Assembly: GCA_902561765.1 (NCBI GenBank)
Contig: CACEQR010000006.1
Span: 1-64,000, forward strand
Reading direction: 5' to 3'
DNA: 64,000 nt
Source: an uncultured Pelagibacteraceae bacterium
GTDB lineage: Bacteria; Pseudomonadota; Alphaproteobacteria; Pelagibacterales; Pelagibacteraceae
In this document: positions 42,368 through 51,205 of the stretch, piece after piece
How positions within the stretch are numbered: position 1 is the stretch's first letter
How the letters are laid out: each line of letters opens with the position of its first letter
Made by a program: the position numbers and the translations under genes
The notes under the pieces: generated by a model
Databases searched by the model: none
What the model was told of the DNA's origin: nothing
The model's input: the letters and a program-made list of their open reading frames with translations, nothing else

Positions 42368-42692
42368 AGTTATTAAAATTTTTAAAATAATTTAAATAAA
42401 TAAATCCAAAAATAGCCCCAACAAAAATTAAAATGTATTGATAAAATTTTAAAAGTACAAACACTACTGGTAAATCTTTTCCAGGGTTTTGAGCAATAAA
42501 ATTTTCAGTACCATCTTTGTATAAATCAATCGGTCCAAAAGTAGCATAAATACCATAGATAAAAATATAAATACACGGCAACAATGAAATTAATAATAAA
42601 ATCTTATTTTTTTTTATTAATTTTAATAAATTTGCAGATACTCCAACCAATATTAAACCAATTAGAGATAATATTAATGGATTCATTACCAT
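42348..42692 (-). CDS. Small membrane protein, unknown
   Basis: A 114-aa protein with three predicted helices (about residues 4-23, 31-50 and 78-103) and a polar loop rich in Asp/Gly between the last two. Two starts are possible: ATG at 42692, or ATG at 42686, which overlaps the sulfatase stop as TAATG. The choice changes two residues only. It is likely co-transcribed with the sulfatase. No family is recognised. Confidence 0.65.
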   Translation of the reverse strand: MVMNPLILSLIGLILVGVSANLLKLIKKNKILLLISLLPCIYIFIYGIYATFGPIDLYKDGTENFIAQNPGKDLPVVFVLLKFYQYILIFVGAIFGFIYLNYFKNFNNSTESSD

Positions 42693-44269
42693 ACACCTAT
42701 CATAATTCCATCGTCTTTAGTATAGTCTCTATCTTTTAAAACAAATTCATCAGTTGCAGCAACTCTATTTTTTCTACTGGTAAGTTTTTTAAGTAGAATA
42801 TCCTTCATTTCCTCAATTATTTTTGAATATTCTGGTAACTGGCCTAAATCATTGAATTCGTCTGGATCATTTTTTAAGTCAAATAATTGAGGTGGAAAAC
42901 CTTTATAATAAATATACTTCCACATATTATTTCTAATCATATATGCTCTGGCATCTGATGCACCAATATTAAGTATTTTTCTTGCTTCATTAAAAGAGTA
43001 ATCAATTTCACTAAATACACTTTCTTTCCAATTTGAAACTTTATCACCTCTAATAATTGGTAATAAGGATTGACCTTCAAGACGATGTTTGCTCATACTG
43101 CTTTCTACAGCATCTAAAAAAGTGGGAAGTAAATCAACTGCTTCCACAAATCTTTTTTCTCTAACTCCTCTATTATTGTCAGACAAATTACATGGATCAT
43201 ATATTATCATTGGAACTTTCACAATTTGCTCATGAAATAATTCTTTTTCGCCTAACCAATGATCGCCCTGATAATCTCCATGATCTGATGTAAAAACTAT
43301 CATAGTATTTTTCATGTAATTTTGCTCTTCAAGATATTTAAATAACCTTCCAAGATTATCATCAATTTGTTTTATTAATCCCATATATCCAGAAAGAACA
43401 GTATTCCTTACTTCTTCTCTAGAAAAAGTCTTTGAAATTTTGTTTTCCATAAATGCTTTGTAGACAGGATGATTAATATTTTTTTCAGTATCGCTTCTGT
43501 GGACTGGATAAAATTGATTTGAAGAGTACATATTATGGTAAGGTGCAGGTGCAATATATGGCCAGTGAGGTTTAATATATGACAAATGGAGAAACCAAGG
43601 CTTTTCTCCACTTTCTTTAATAAATTCAATTGATCGATTTGTCATAAATGCAGTTTCAGAATGTTCCTCTTTAACTCTTGCAGGTTTATTTGAATTTCTT
43701 AATCTCCACCCACTCAGAATTTTCCCATTTTCATCTTCTGATGAATTCGCCCAACTGTCCCAAGGATTTTCACCATCATATCCAAGTTTATTTAACCACT
43801 CGTTATAAGATAATTTTTTATTTGAATTTTTAATATGATTATTAGGATGAAGTCCATCATCTCGCTCGTAAGGTTCAAAACCTGGTTCGCTAACCGTAAG
43901 ACCTATCTCAGTTTCTTTAGAAATTCCAAGTCTGCTCATTCCCTCTAAATCCGGTCTCATGTGTGTTTTGCCAACAACACCAGTTCTAATTCCAGATTTT
44001 CTTAAATAATCACCAATAGTTAATTCACCAATTGGTAAGGGTATTTGATTCCATGTTGATCCATGACTAAATACAGTTCTTCCTGTATAATATGATGCTC
44101 GTGATGGGCCACACACAGGTGCCTGAACATAGGCAGACTCAAATAATACACCTTTTTTTGCCAAATCGTCTAAGTGCGGAGTTTTTAAATGTGGATGACC
44201 ATAACAGGATAGATAGTCAAACCTAAGTTGATCAGCCATTATAAAAAGAATATTTTTAATTTTGTTCAT
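42686..44269 (-). CDS. Sulfatase-family hydrolase
   Basis: A 527-aa type I sulfatase or related phosphohydrolase. The formylglycine site is Cys53 in the CxPSR motif (VCGPSRASYYTGRT), metal-binding Asp13 is in MADQLRFDYL, and a second metal cluster is FTSDHGDYQGDHWLGEKE. No signal peptide is visible, so it is cytoplasmic. Choline sulfatase and phosphonate monoester hydrolase are both possible. Activity needs a formylglycine-generating enzyme, which is not in this window. It overlaps the GT2 gene by 4 bp. Confidence 0.88.
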   Translation of the reverse strand: MNKIKNILFIMADQLRFDYLSCYGHPHLKTPHLDDLAKKGVLFESAYVQAPVCGPSRASYYTGRTVFSHGSTWNQIPLPIGELTIGDYLRKSGIRTGVVGKTHMRPDLEGMSRLGISKETEIGLTVSEPGFEPYERDDGLHPNNHIKNSNKKLSYNEWLNKLGYDGENPWDSWANSSEDENGKILSGWRLRNSNKPARVKEEHSETAFMTNRSIEFIKESGEKPWFLHLSYIKPHWPYIAPAPYHNMYSSNQFYPVHRSDTEKNINHPVYKAFMENKISKTFSREEVRNTVLSGYMGLIKQIDDNLGRLFKYLEEQNYMKNTMIVFTSDHGDYQGDHWLGEKELFHEQIVKVPMIIYDPCNLSDNNRGVREKRFVEAVDLLPTFLDAVESSMSKHRLEGQSLLPIIRGDKVSNWKESVFSEIDYSFNEARKILNIGASDARAYMIRNNMWKYIYYKGFPPQLFDLKNDPDEFNDLGQLPEYSKIIEEMKDILLKKLTSRKNRVAATDEFVLKDRDYTKDDGIMIGVW

Positions 44270-44973
44270 ATAATATTATTAAAAAATTTATACTTTATGA
44301 TTACTTTAACTGCTTTTATTGCATCAGAAAATCTAATTTTTTTTCCATCTTTGATTTCTCTCCCATCATAACTTATTGGAACCTCAGTTATACTTTGTTT
44401 GATATTTGATAATTTAGTTGTAACTTCTGGGCAAAAAGCAAAATCATCTTCTTTGATATCAAGTTTAAAAAAAACGTCTTTATCGAAAACTTTATAACAA
44501 GTATGAGCATCAGTAAGTTTTTGGTTATTTATGAAATTAGAAAATTTTGTAAGCAAATAATTACCAAAAATTCTATATTTTTGAATCAAACTAGATTTTT
44601 TTGAATCTTTTCTTCCCAAAACTCTTGATCCGTAAACAACCTTTGTGTTTTGATCATTAAAAGGCTTTATTAGATTATAATAGTCTAATGGGTCATATTC
44701 TAAATCAGCATCCTGAATTATAATTATGTTGCCTTTAATCGAATCAATTGAGCTTTTGATTGCAGCTCCTTTGCCTCTATTTTTTTCATGGTAAATAATT
44801 TTGTCTACTTTTTTAGAAATATTTTCTTTAAGAATTTCTCTAGTACCGTCATTTGAAAAGTCATCTACTACAATTACTTGAAGATTTATATTTTTTAAAC
44901 TTATTATTTTCTCAACTATTTTACTAATTGTTTTTTTTTCGTTGTAACAAGGAATAATTACTGTAATCAACAT
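44266..44973 (-). CDS. Glycosyltransferase family 2 protein
   Basis: A 235-aa GT-A inverting glycosyltransferase resembling dolichyl-phosphate mannose synthase. Donor-binding and metal motifs are VIIPCYNEKKTISKIVEKI, VVDDFSNDGTREIL, and the DxD-like QDADLEYDP near residue 93. It lacks the C-terminal membrane helices of longer members. It probably makes a polyprenyl-phosphate sugar or decorates a lipid. The adjacent divergent 551-aa membrane protein could be its membrane partner. Confidence 0.88.
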   Translation of the reverse strand: MLITVIIPCYNEKKTISKIVEKIISLKNINLQVIVVDDFSNDGTREILKENISKKVDKIIYHEKNRGKGAAIKSSIDSIKGNIIIIQDADLEYDPLDYYNLIKPFNDQNTKVVYGSRVLGRKDSKKSSLIQKYRIFGNYLLTKFSNFINNQKLTDAHTCYKVFDKDVFFKLDIKEDDFAFCPEVTTKLSNIKQSITEVPISYDGREIKDGKKIRFSDAIKAVKVIIKYKFFNNII

Positions 44974-45041
44974 TAGATAAGATTTTAATATGTTAATATT
45001 AGTTATATATTATTCGATTATTAATTAAATATGTAAGATTT

Positions 45042-46697
45042 ATGTTGATCATAATTTCTAATCTATTCAGTTCGATTTTAATATTACTTTCAATAATTGG
45101 ATATGGAAATATATTTTATAACCATAGGAAAAATAATGACTTATTTTTTATCATTATTGCTGGATATTTTATATTAGGTTTCATTATTTTATTATTACAT
45201 TTTTTTTTATCAATTAATAATCTCGTAAGTTTAACTATAATTTCAATAGGTATAATCTCATTGTTTATTACTAAATTTAATATTCTTGATAGAAAGTTTT
45301 TATACTCGTTAATTTTTTTAATATTGGGAAATATTATTCTTCTTGGATATTCAAGTCATCCAATAGATGCAAATATGTATCATCACCCATATGTTTCATA
45401 TCTAAATTCTGAAAAAATTATCTATTCAATTGCAAATATTGAATTTAGATTTGGACATATTTCTCTTTTACAATATGTTCAGTCTACTTTTGTAAATAAT
45501 TTTTTTAATCCATTATCAATTTCTAGTATAAATATAATTTTTTATACCTTTTTTTTAATATATTGTTTTGATTTAATATTTAAGAAAAACCAGAATAGTT
45601 TCATTTTTTTATTAACAGTTTTAATTTCATCATTTTTATTGATTAAAATTGGTAGGTATAGAGAGTTTGGCAATGATTTAATCCCTTTTTTAGCCGGTTC
45701 ATATTTTTTAATTAATATAATTAAGGAAAAATTATTTATTGAGAAAAAATTCACAAATAGCATTTTTTTATACATGCCTATTTACTCAAGTTTTATGCTT
45801 TCTCATAAAGTAACCTATATCTTTTCAACTTTAATATTTTTTTTAATAATAAATAAGACAAAGTTGATCATGCTTTTAAAAAATAAATATGTCGTAGTTA
45901 CTTTTTTAATATTTACTTTTTTATGGCTGTTAAAAAATTATATTGAAACATCATGTTTAGTTTATCCAATTGTACAAACGTGTATTAAAAATTCAGGATG
46001 GTATTTAACTGGTATGGCAGATCCACAAAGTGCCATGTGGTTGTCAGAAGTTTGGGCAAAAGGATTTATTGATAATCCAAACTGGGAAAACCTAGATCTA
46101 AATAATTATATCAAAAACTTCAACTGGTTTTCAACTTGGCTTAACAGTCATTTTATTAAAATTTTAGAAAAAGTTGCTCCATTAGTTTTAATAATGATTA
46201 TCATTTCTGCTTATCTTCTTTTTTTTCGAAAAAAAAATAAACAGAAAGTTAAAGAGAAAAATTTGAGTATAAAAGATCTATTAGTTTTATTATTTTTGGT
46301 TAGTATTGGACTTTTTATATGGTTATTTAATAGTCCATTATTTAGATATGGTACATTTTATATTGTAAGTTTTATAATAATTATTTTTTTCATTATAAAT
46401 TTTAAATTAATAAGAAATACAGATATTTATAGAATAGAAAAACTCAAAATATTCTTTTTAATTTCTTTAATGTTTTTTGTAACCAAAAATATAAATAGAC
46501 AAATTTACTCTGATAATCCTTATATTCCGTTAACAAAACCGTCTTCACATAATTATAAAATCCTTTTCGAGGATCCAAAAATCATAAGTCCAAATAAGCA
46601 AATAGGCGTATGTCACTTAGCTGATTATATTTGTTCTCATGAAGCTCCTGCAGGATTTCAAGTTTTAAAAAAAAACAACTATTTTCTTATTAAATAA
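45042..46697 (+). CDS. Large polytopic membrane protein, unknown (GT-C-like in outline)
   Basis: A 551-aa protein with about eleven or twelve hydrophobic helices, very rich in Ile, Phe, Leu and Asn. A soluble stretch after the third or fourth helix (HPIDANMYHHPYVSYL, near residue 105) has an Asp followed by His residues in the position where GT-C glycosyltransferases place their catalytic acid. The periplasmic C-terminal tail has three Cys. It diverges from a GT2 gene across 68 bp. A polyprenyl-linked sugar transfer role is a possibility only; I do not recognise the family. Confidence 0.6.
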   Translation: MLIIISNLFSSILILLSIIGYGNIFYNHRKNNDLFFIIIAGYFILGFIILLLHFFLSINNLVSLTIISIGIISLFITKFNILDRKFLYSLIFLILGNIILLGYSSHPIDANMYHHPYVSYLNSEKIIYSIANIEFRFGHISLLQYVQSTFVNNFFNPLSISSINIIFYTFFLIYCFDLIFKKNQNSFIFLLTVLISSFLLIKIGRYREFGNDLIPFLAGSYFLINIIKEKLFIEKKFTNSIFLYMPIYSSFMLSHKVTYIFSTLIFFLIINKTKLIMLLKNKYVVVTFLIFTFLWLLKNYIETSCLVYPIVQTCIKNSGWYLTGMADPQSAMWLSEVWAKGFIDNPNWENLDLNNYIKNFNWFSTWLNSHFIKILEKVAPLVLIMIIISAYLLFFRKKNKQKVKEKNLSIKDLLVLLFLVSIGLFIWLFNSPLFRYGTFYIVSFIIIIFFIINFKLIRNTDIYRIEKLKIFFLISLMFFVTKNINRQIYSDNPYIPLTKPSSHNYKILFEDPKIISPNKQIGVCHLADYICSHEAPAGFQVLKKNNYFLIK

Positions 46698-46715
46698 ATA
46701 AATTAATTTTTAAGT

Positions 46716-47798
46716 TTATTGTTTATTAAAGAGTTTTTTTAAATCCTCTGCAGTAGCCTTGCATACCCCTTTTTCAGTAATTAGAGCAGTTACATATTTT
46801 GCAGGAGTTATATCAAATGCTAAATTCATTGACTTACTTTTTTTTGGATAAATTAAAACTTTTTTAATGTTATTTTGCTCATCTTTTCCCTCAATGTGCG
46901 ATAGTTCCATAGAATCTCTTTCCTCAATTGGTATTTTTTTATAATCTTTAATATCCCAATCAATTGTAGAACTGGGTAATGCTACATAAAAAGGTATATT
47001 ATTGTCAAAAGCAGCTAAAGCCTTGAGATAAGTACCAATTTTATTACAAACATCTCCAGTTGATAAAGTTCTATCAGTTCCAACGATACACATATCCACC
47101 TCACCTCTTTGCATTAATATTCCTCCAGTATTGTCTGCAATAATAGTATTAGGAATTTGTTCTTCATTTAGTTCATATGAAGTTAAATTAGCACCTTGAT
47201 TTCTTGGTCTGGTTTCATCTACCCACACATGAATTGGAATTCCTTTTTTATGCGCATGATAAATTGGAGAAGTTGCTGTACCCCAATTAATTGTTGCAAG
47301 CCAACCTGCATTACAATGAGTTAAAATATTTACCGTATTTTTTTTCTTATTATAAATGTCTTCAATAAGCTTAAGTCCATTAAGTCCAATATTTTCACAA
47401 AAATTTACATCTTCATTACATATTTCTTTAGCCTCATTGAGAGCTACATTAAAAAGATCACTACTATCAATCATTAATATTTTGTTATTCATTCTATGAA
47501 CTGCCCATTCAAGGTTTATTGCGGTAGGTCTAGATTTAATTAATTCTTCTGCACTTTTTTTTATAAATTCAAGATCATTATTTTCTAAAATCGCTAAAAC
47601 CATACCATATGCAGCAGTTCCACCTATTAATGGAGCTCCTCTAACTTCCATAACTTTAATTGCATTAATCGCGTCTTTAACTGTTTTAAGATCTTTAATA
47701 ACAAATTGATGTGGAAGTTTTGTTTGATCAATAATCTTTACAACTTTATTTTCTTCGTCAAACCAAATTGTTCTAAATTCTTTTCCCTCTATTTTCAT
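46716..47798 (-). CDS. mtnA: S-methyl-5-thioribose-1-phosphate isomerase
   Basis: Isomerises methylthioribose 1-phosphate to methylthioribulose 1-phosphate in methylthioadenosine salvage. The 360-aa protein has the family motifs VRGAPLIGGTAAYGM near residue 54, the active-site cysteine in NILTHCNAGWLAT, and the catalytic Asp in IVGTDRTLSTGDVCNKIGTY. It follows a 2-oxoglutarate oxygenase gene by 40 bp and is in the same strand group as mtnP. No mtnB, mtnC, mtnD or mtnK gene is in the window. Confidence 0.93.
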   Translation of the reverse strand: MKIEGKEFRTIWFDEENKVVKIIDQTKLPHQFVIKDLKTVKDAINAIKVMEVRGAPLIGGTAAYGMVLAILENNDLEFIKKSAEELIKSRPTAINLEWAVHRMNNKILMIDSSDLFNVALNEAKEICNEDVNFCENIGLNGLKLIEDIYNKKKNTVNILTHCNAGWLATINWGTATSPIYHAHKKGIPIHVWVDETRPRNQGANLTSYELNEEQIPNTIIADNTGGILMQRGEVDMCIVGTDRTLSTGDVCNKIGTYLKALAAFDNNIPFYVALPSSTIDWDIKDYKKIPIEERDSMELSHIEGKDEQNNIKKVLIYPKKSKSMNLAFDITPAKYVTALITEKGVCKATAEDLKKLFNKQ

Positions 47799-47838
47799 AT
47801 TAAAATATTTCCTCTAAATACTTAATTATTTTTTTCAT

Positions 47839-48630
47839 TTAACTAGTCCAAACAATTGGAAACCAATCTTTTCGCATTACTTCTCCATCTTTTAAACCTA
47901 TTCCTTTAAATGGAGGAGATGTTTCTCCGTCTCTTCCTAAATACTTAACATCATCACCTATAAATCGCATTGAAAAAGCTCTTCTTGATCTATTTGTTTC
48001 ATTGCCTGAAGAGGAATGAAGTACTTTGAAATTAAAAAGTATTGCATCTCCTAAATTCATTTCGCTTTTTAATATGTTTTCATCTGTATTAATATTTGGC
48101 ATGTCCATAAAATTTTCATCATTTTTATACCAGGGTTTATTATTAGACCATTTAGTGGGTCTAACTAATTTAGGAAGTTTATGAGAACCTAATAATATTT
48201 GTAAGGAGTTTTCTTTTGTTACCTGATCAAGCGGTATCCAAAAACTTCCAGTATCATTTCCATTCACACAATAATATGGCATATCTTGATGCCATGGGGT
48301 TTCTTTATTTGTTCCTGGATCTTTAACAAATATATGTTCATGGAATAATTGAATAGATTTTGATCTTGTGGCTTCACCAACTATCTGTGCTGCAGGTGAC
48401 TCTTCAGCAAACTTTTTAAATTCAGATATTCTTTGCCAATTACAATAGTCTTCAAAAAATCTTCCCTCTTCATTTTTAACATTTTCTCTTGCGTGTGGTC
48501 CTGGTTCTTTTAGGACTTTTTCAAAACCTTCTCTAAGTATATTTATCCATGGTTTAAAAACATTCTTTATAATTAGAGCTCCTTGTTTCTGATAAAAATG
48601 TATTTCCTCGTTTGTTAGATATTTTTTCAC
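47839..48630 (-). CDS. Phytanoyl-CoA dioxygenase-family oxygenase
   Basis: A 263-aa non-haem iron, 2-oxoglutarate-dependent oxygenase of the PhyH family. Iron ligands are the HxD in TPWHQDMPYYCVNG near residue 118 and the distal His in FKVLHSSSGNETNRSRRAF, whose RxS-type segment binds 2-oxoglutarate. It overlaps mtnP by 4 bp and precedes mtnA, so it sits inside the methylthioadenosine salvage operon. The substrate is unknown; a role in a side route of the methylthio-sugar is a speculation based on position. Confidence 0.85.
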   Translation of the reverse strand: MKKYLTNEEIHFYQKQGALIIKNVFKPWINILREGFEKVLKEPGPHARENVKNEEGRFFEDYCNWQRISEFKKFAEESPAAQIVGEATRSKSIQLFHEHIFVKDPGTNKETPWHQDMPYYCVNGNDTGSFWIPLDQVTKENSLQILLGSHKLPKLVRPTKWSNNKPWYKNDENFMDMPNINTDENILKSEMNLGDAILFNFKVLHSSSGNETNRSRRAFSMRFIGDDVKYLGRDGETSPPFKGIGLKDGEVMRKDWFPIVWTS

Positions 48631-49499
48631 TTATTTAAAACTCTGCCTGCAACAGTATTAAGCTTTTCTTTTGTTTTTTTTGATCTTTTTTCTGGTGAGG
48701 TAATTATTGCTACATCTAGACAATTATTAGTTGGATCATTTGGATCAACATGACTTTCAAAATTTACAATTAAATTTTTTATCATACTCTTAGCTTTTGA
48801 AGTATTATCTAATAATACTTTTATTACTTGTTGGACATCAACATTTTCATGATCTGGATGCCAACAATCATAATCTGTTACCATTGAAACAGATGCATAT
48901 CTAATTTCCGCTTCTCTTGCTAATTTAGCTTCTGGCATATTGGTCATTCCAATTACATCAGCTTTCCATGATCTGTATAGATTTGATTCAGCTAGGGTTG
49001 AAAATTGAGGACCTTCCATTACGACATAAGTTCCACCCCTTTGATAATCTATTCCTTCTTTTTTAATAGCATCCTCGCATGCATTCATTAAACCCTTAGA
49101 AGTTGGATGAGCCATTGATACATGTGCAACTATTTCTTCATCAAAGAAAGTTTTATTTCGCGCAAAAGTTCTATCTATAAATTGGTCGATTATAACAAAT
49201 TTACCAGGTGGCAAATCATCTTTTAAAGAACCAACTGCAGAAACAGAGACTATATCAGTTACATTTAATTGCTTTAATGCATCAATGTTTGCTCTAAAAT
49301 TTATGTTTGATGGTGAAATAAAATGTCCTTTTCCATGTCTTGGTAGAAAATAAACTTCTTTTTTATCATAACTTGTTTTTAAAATCTGATCTGATGGTTT
49401 TCCCCAAGGAGTATTAATATCTAATAATTCTCTATCTTTAAACTCTTCAACATCGTAGAGACCACTTCCACCAATTATTGCCAATTTGTTATTTGCCAT
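48627..49499 (-). CDS. mtnP: S-methyl-5'-thioadenosine phosphorylase
   Basis: Splits methylthioadenosine, a by-product of spermidine synthesis, with phosphate into adenine and methylthioribose 1-phosphate. The 290-aa protein has IIGGSGLYDVEEF at the N terminus, the phosphate-binding RHGKGH near residue 54, YVVMEGPQFSTLAES near residue 160 and the base-binding Asp region SMVTDYDCW near residue 208. It diverges from apt across 37 bp, so the adenine it releases can be captured at once. Confidence 0.94.
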   Translation of the reverse strand: MANNKLAIIGGSGLYDVEEFKDRELLDINTPWGKPSDQILKTSYDKKEVYFLPRHGKGHFISPSNINFRANIDALKQLNVTDIVSVSAVGSLKDDLPPGKFVIIDQFIDRTFARNKTFFDEEIVAHVSMAHPTSKGLMNACEDAIKKEGIDYQRGGTYVVMEGPQFSTLAESNLYRSWKADVIGMTNMPEAKLAREAEIRYASVSMVTDYDCWHPDHENVDVQQVIKVLLDNTSKAKSMIKNLIVNFESHVDPNDPTNNCLDVAIITSPEKRSKKTKEKLNTVAGRVLNK

Positions 49500-49536
49500 G
49501 TAAAAAGTAATTATATTATATTAATAAATAACTATT

Positions 49537-50064
49537 ATGAATTTAAAAGATTATATTCGATCAATAAAGGATTATCCTAAAAAAGGTATTTTATTTAGAG
49601 ATATAACCACTTTAATAAAGGATGAGACTGCTTTTGAGGAAACAATTAATCAAATTGTTGAGAGATCTAAAAAATTCAAGGTAGATAAAATAGCTGCGAT
49701 TGAATCACGTGGTTTTGTATTTGCATCAGCTGTATCTTACATATTAAAAAAACCATTTGTATTGCTTAGAAAAAAAAACAAACTTCCTGCAGATGTTCAC
49801 TCAGTAGATTTTCAACTTGAGTATGGTAAAGCGACTATTGAGGTTCATAAAGACTCTTTTTCCGAGAGTGACTCAGTACTAATAATAGATGACTTAATTG
49901 CTACAGGTGGAACAGCTGATGCAGCAGCAAAACTTATAGAAGTCTCTAAAGCAAATGTTGCAGTCTTTATATTTGTAATAAATCTTTTTGATTTAGGTGG
50001 TTGTGATAATCTAATAAAAAAAGGTTATAAGGTTGAAAGTTTAATGGATTTTCCCGGACATTAG
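49537..50064 (+). CDS. apt: Adenine phosphoribosyltransferase
   Basis: Salvages adenine to AMP with PRPP. The 175-aa protein has the N-terminal YPKKGILFRDIT typical of Apt, AAIESRGFVFASAVSY, and the PRPP-binding VLIIDDLIATGGTADAA near residue 115. It would consume the adenine made by MtnP, encoded divergently. The stop lies 2 bp from the 3' end of the opposite-strand tRNA gene. Confidence 0.95.
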   Translation: MNLKDYIRSIKDYPKKGILFRDITTLIKDETAFEETINQIVERSKKFKVDKIAAIESRGFVFASAVSYILKKPFVLLRKKNKLPADVHSVDFQLEYGKATIEVHKDSFSESDSVLIIDDLIATGGTADAAAKLIEVSKANVAVFIFVINLFDLGGCDNLIKKGYKVESLMDFPGH

Positions 50065-50066
50065 TT

Positions 50067-50143
50067 TGGTAGCGGGAAGTGGGATCGAACCACTGACCTC
50101 GGGCTTATGAGTCCCGCGCTCTAACCAACTGAGCTACCCCGCC
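50067..50143 (-). tRNA. tRNA-Met (anticodon CAT)
   Basis: A full 77-nt cloverleaf with encoded CCA: acceptor GGCGGGG pairing with TCCCGCT (two G-U pairs), D-arm GCTC/GAGC, anticodon loop CTCATAA (CAT), T-arm AGTGG-TTCGATC-CCACT and a 5-nt variable loop. The anticodon stem CGGGA/GCCCG has an A-G mismatch at the 31-39 pair. It lacks the three G-C pairs of initiator tRNA, so elongator Met is preferred. A lysidine-modified Ile tRNA with the same CAT anticodon cannot be excluded. Confidence 0.93.
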
Positions 50144-50202
50144 AAACATTCAAGAAGATTTATAATAGAAATTTTTTACAACGCAATCAACAATTTAAAA
50201 AA

Positions 50203-50889
50203 TTAGGTTTTTTTTACCCCAGTTGGATGTGGAACTCCATCAATGATAAGTTTAGGTTCAATACTTACATCAATTAATTTAGGGCGTTTATCTAAATAAT
50301 TTTTAACACTGTCAATCAACATTATATCCTCTAGAAATTTTTCTAATCTAGGAAAATTTTTAATAATTGATTGATCAAGCAATTTAGATAAATCCAAATG
50401 ATGAAATACTACAAAATCACATGCCCTAGGTTCATCATAAATAAAGAATTTTTTTTTACTCTCTTTGATAATTTTCTCTAAATCTTCAAATCGTGATAAC
50501 AAATAAGGAGTCATATCATCTCTTTTTTTTATAAATTTTTCTCCTGTTGCAAAATTTACTGTAGGATTTAATGGCATAAAAAGTTCTTGAGCACTTTGCA
50601 TTATTGCATTTGCTTTAGCATTTAATATTGGGTCAGTAATATTAATACCTGCTAAATTTTCAATAAAAGTCATTATTGCCATGCTTTGGCAAATGTGATG
50701 CTTTTTATCAACAATTAACATTGGTAACTGTTTAAAAGGAATATTAGGTTTTACTTCAGACCAATCTTTATTGTAATAATCCCAAGACATTAGGTCATCA
50801 TATTCAATATTAGTATAGTGTAGCAATAAACGTGGAGCTTCTGCTAAAGCTCTCATTTTAAAATAAATTAATTCTAACTTGTGTTTCAT
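50203..50889 (-). CDS. Glutathione S-transferase-family protein (sigma-like)
   Basis: A 228-aa protein with a thioredoxin-like N-terminal domain (residues 1-80) and an all-helical C-terminal domain. KLELIYFKMRALAEAPRLLL places Tyr9 where sigma- and alpha-class GSTs keep their catalytic Tyr, and QLPMLIVDKKHHICQSMAIM gives the cis-Pro and the glutathione-binding Gln-Ser. The physiological substrate is unknown. It is followed by a small membrane gene on the same strand 4 bp downstream of its own start region. Confidence 0.82.
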   Translation of the reverse strand: MKHKLELIYFKMRALAEAPRLLLHYTNIEYDDLMSWDYYNKDWSEVKPNIPFKQLPMLIVDKKHHICQSMAIMTFIENLAGINITDPILNAKANAIMQSAQELFMPLNPTVNFATGEKFIKKRDDMTPYLLSRFEDLEKIIKESKKKFFIYDEPRACDFVVFHHLDLSKLLDQSIIKNFPRLEKFLEDIMLIDSVKNYLDKRPKLIDVSIEPKLIIDGVPHPTGVKKT

Positions 50890-50893
50890 TTAT

Positions 50894-51076
50894 TTATGAA
50901 GCTATAAATTTTATTAAATAATAAAGTATGCCTGTAATTATGGTTGCATAAATAAAGCCAGAAAAAAATAGCCTAGTGATAGTTTTATTATCATCGTATT
51001 TTGATTTTAAATAAACATAAATTAGAGTGTATATTCCTACAATTGCAATACTTAATAAGATGTCTGTAGGATTCAT
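50894..51076 (-). CDS. Small two-helix membrane protein, unknown
   Basis: A 60-aa hydrophobic protein with helices at about residues 6-24 and 36-56, joined by a charged loop (KSKYDDNKTITR). It lies 4 bp upstream of the GST gene on the same strand and is probably its operon leader. No family is recognised. Confidence 0.6.
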   Translation of the reverse strand: MNPTDILLSIAIVGIYTLIYVYLKSKYDDNKTITRLFFSGFIYATIITGILYYLIKFIAS

Positions 51077-51205
51077 AATTTTTTTATAGGTTAATTTTAT
51101 TTTAATAATTTTATTTATTCAATTTATAATAGAATTATTTTAGATTGTCTTATCTTTTCCAAATAATAAACTAGTTTAATTAAAAATATAAAGAGAGAGG
51201 AAAAA
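51077..51205. promoter_or_regulatory. Control region upstream of the third TRAP operon
   Basis: A 129-bp AT-rich gap between divergent genes. Near the plus-strand gene it ends in the strong Shine-Dalgarno GAGAGG (51195-51200), 5 nt before the dctP ATG. A TTGTCT at about 51145 could be a -35, but I see no convincing -10 at the right distance. No small gene or riboswitch was recognised. Confidence 0.45.

Noticed and set aside
51140-51180. A full promoter upstream of the third dctP
   Set aside because: A TTGTCT is present but no -10 at 16-18 bp matches well, so only the region is noted.
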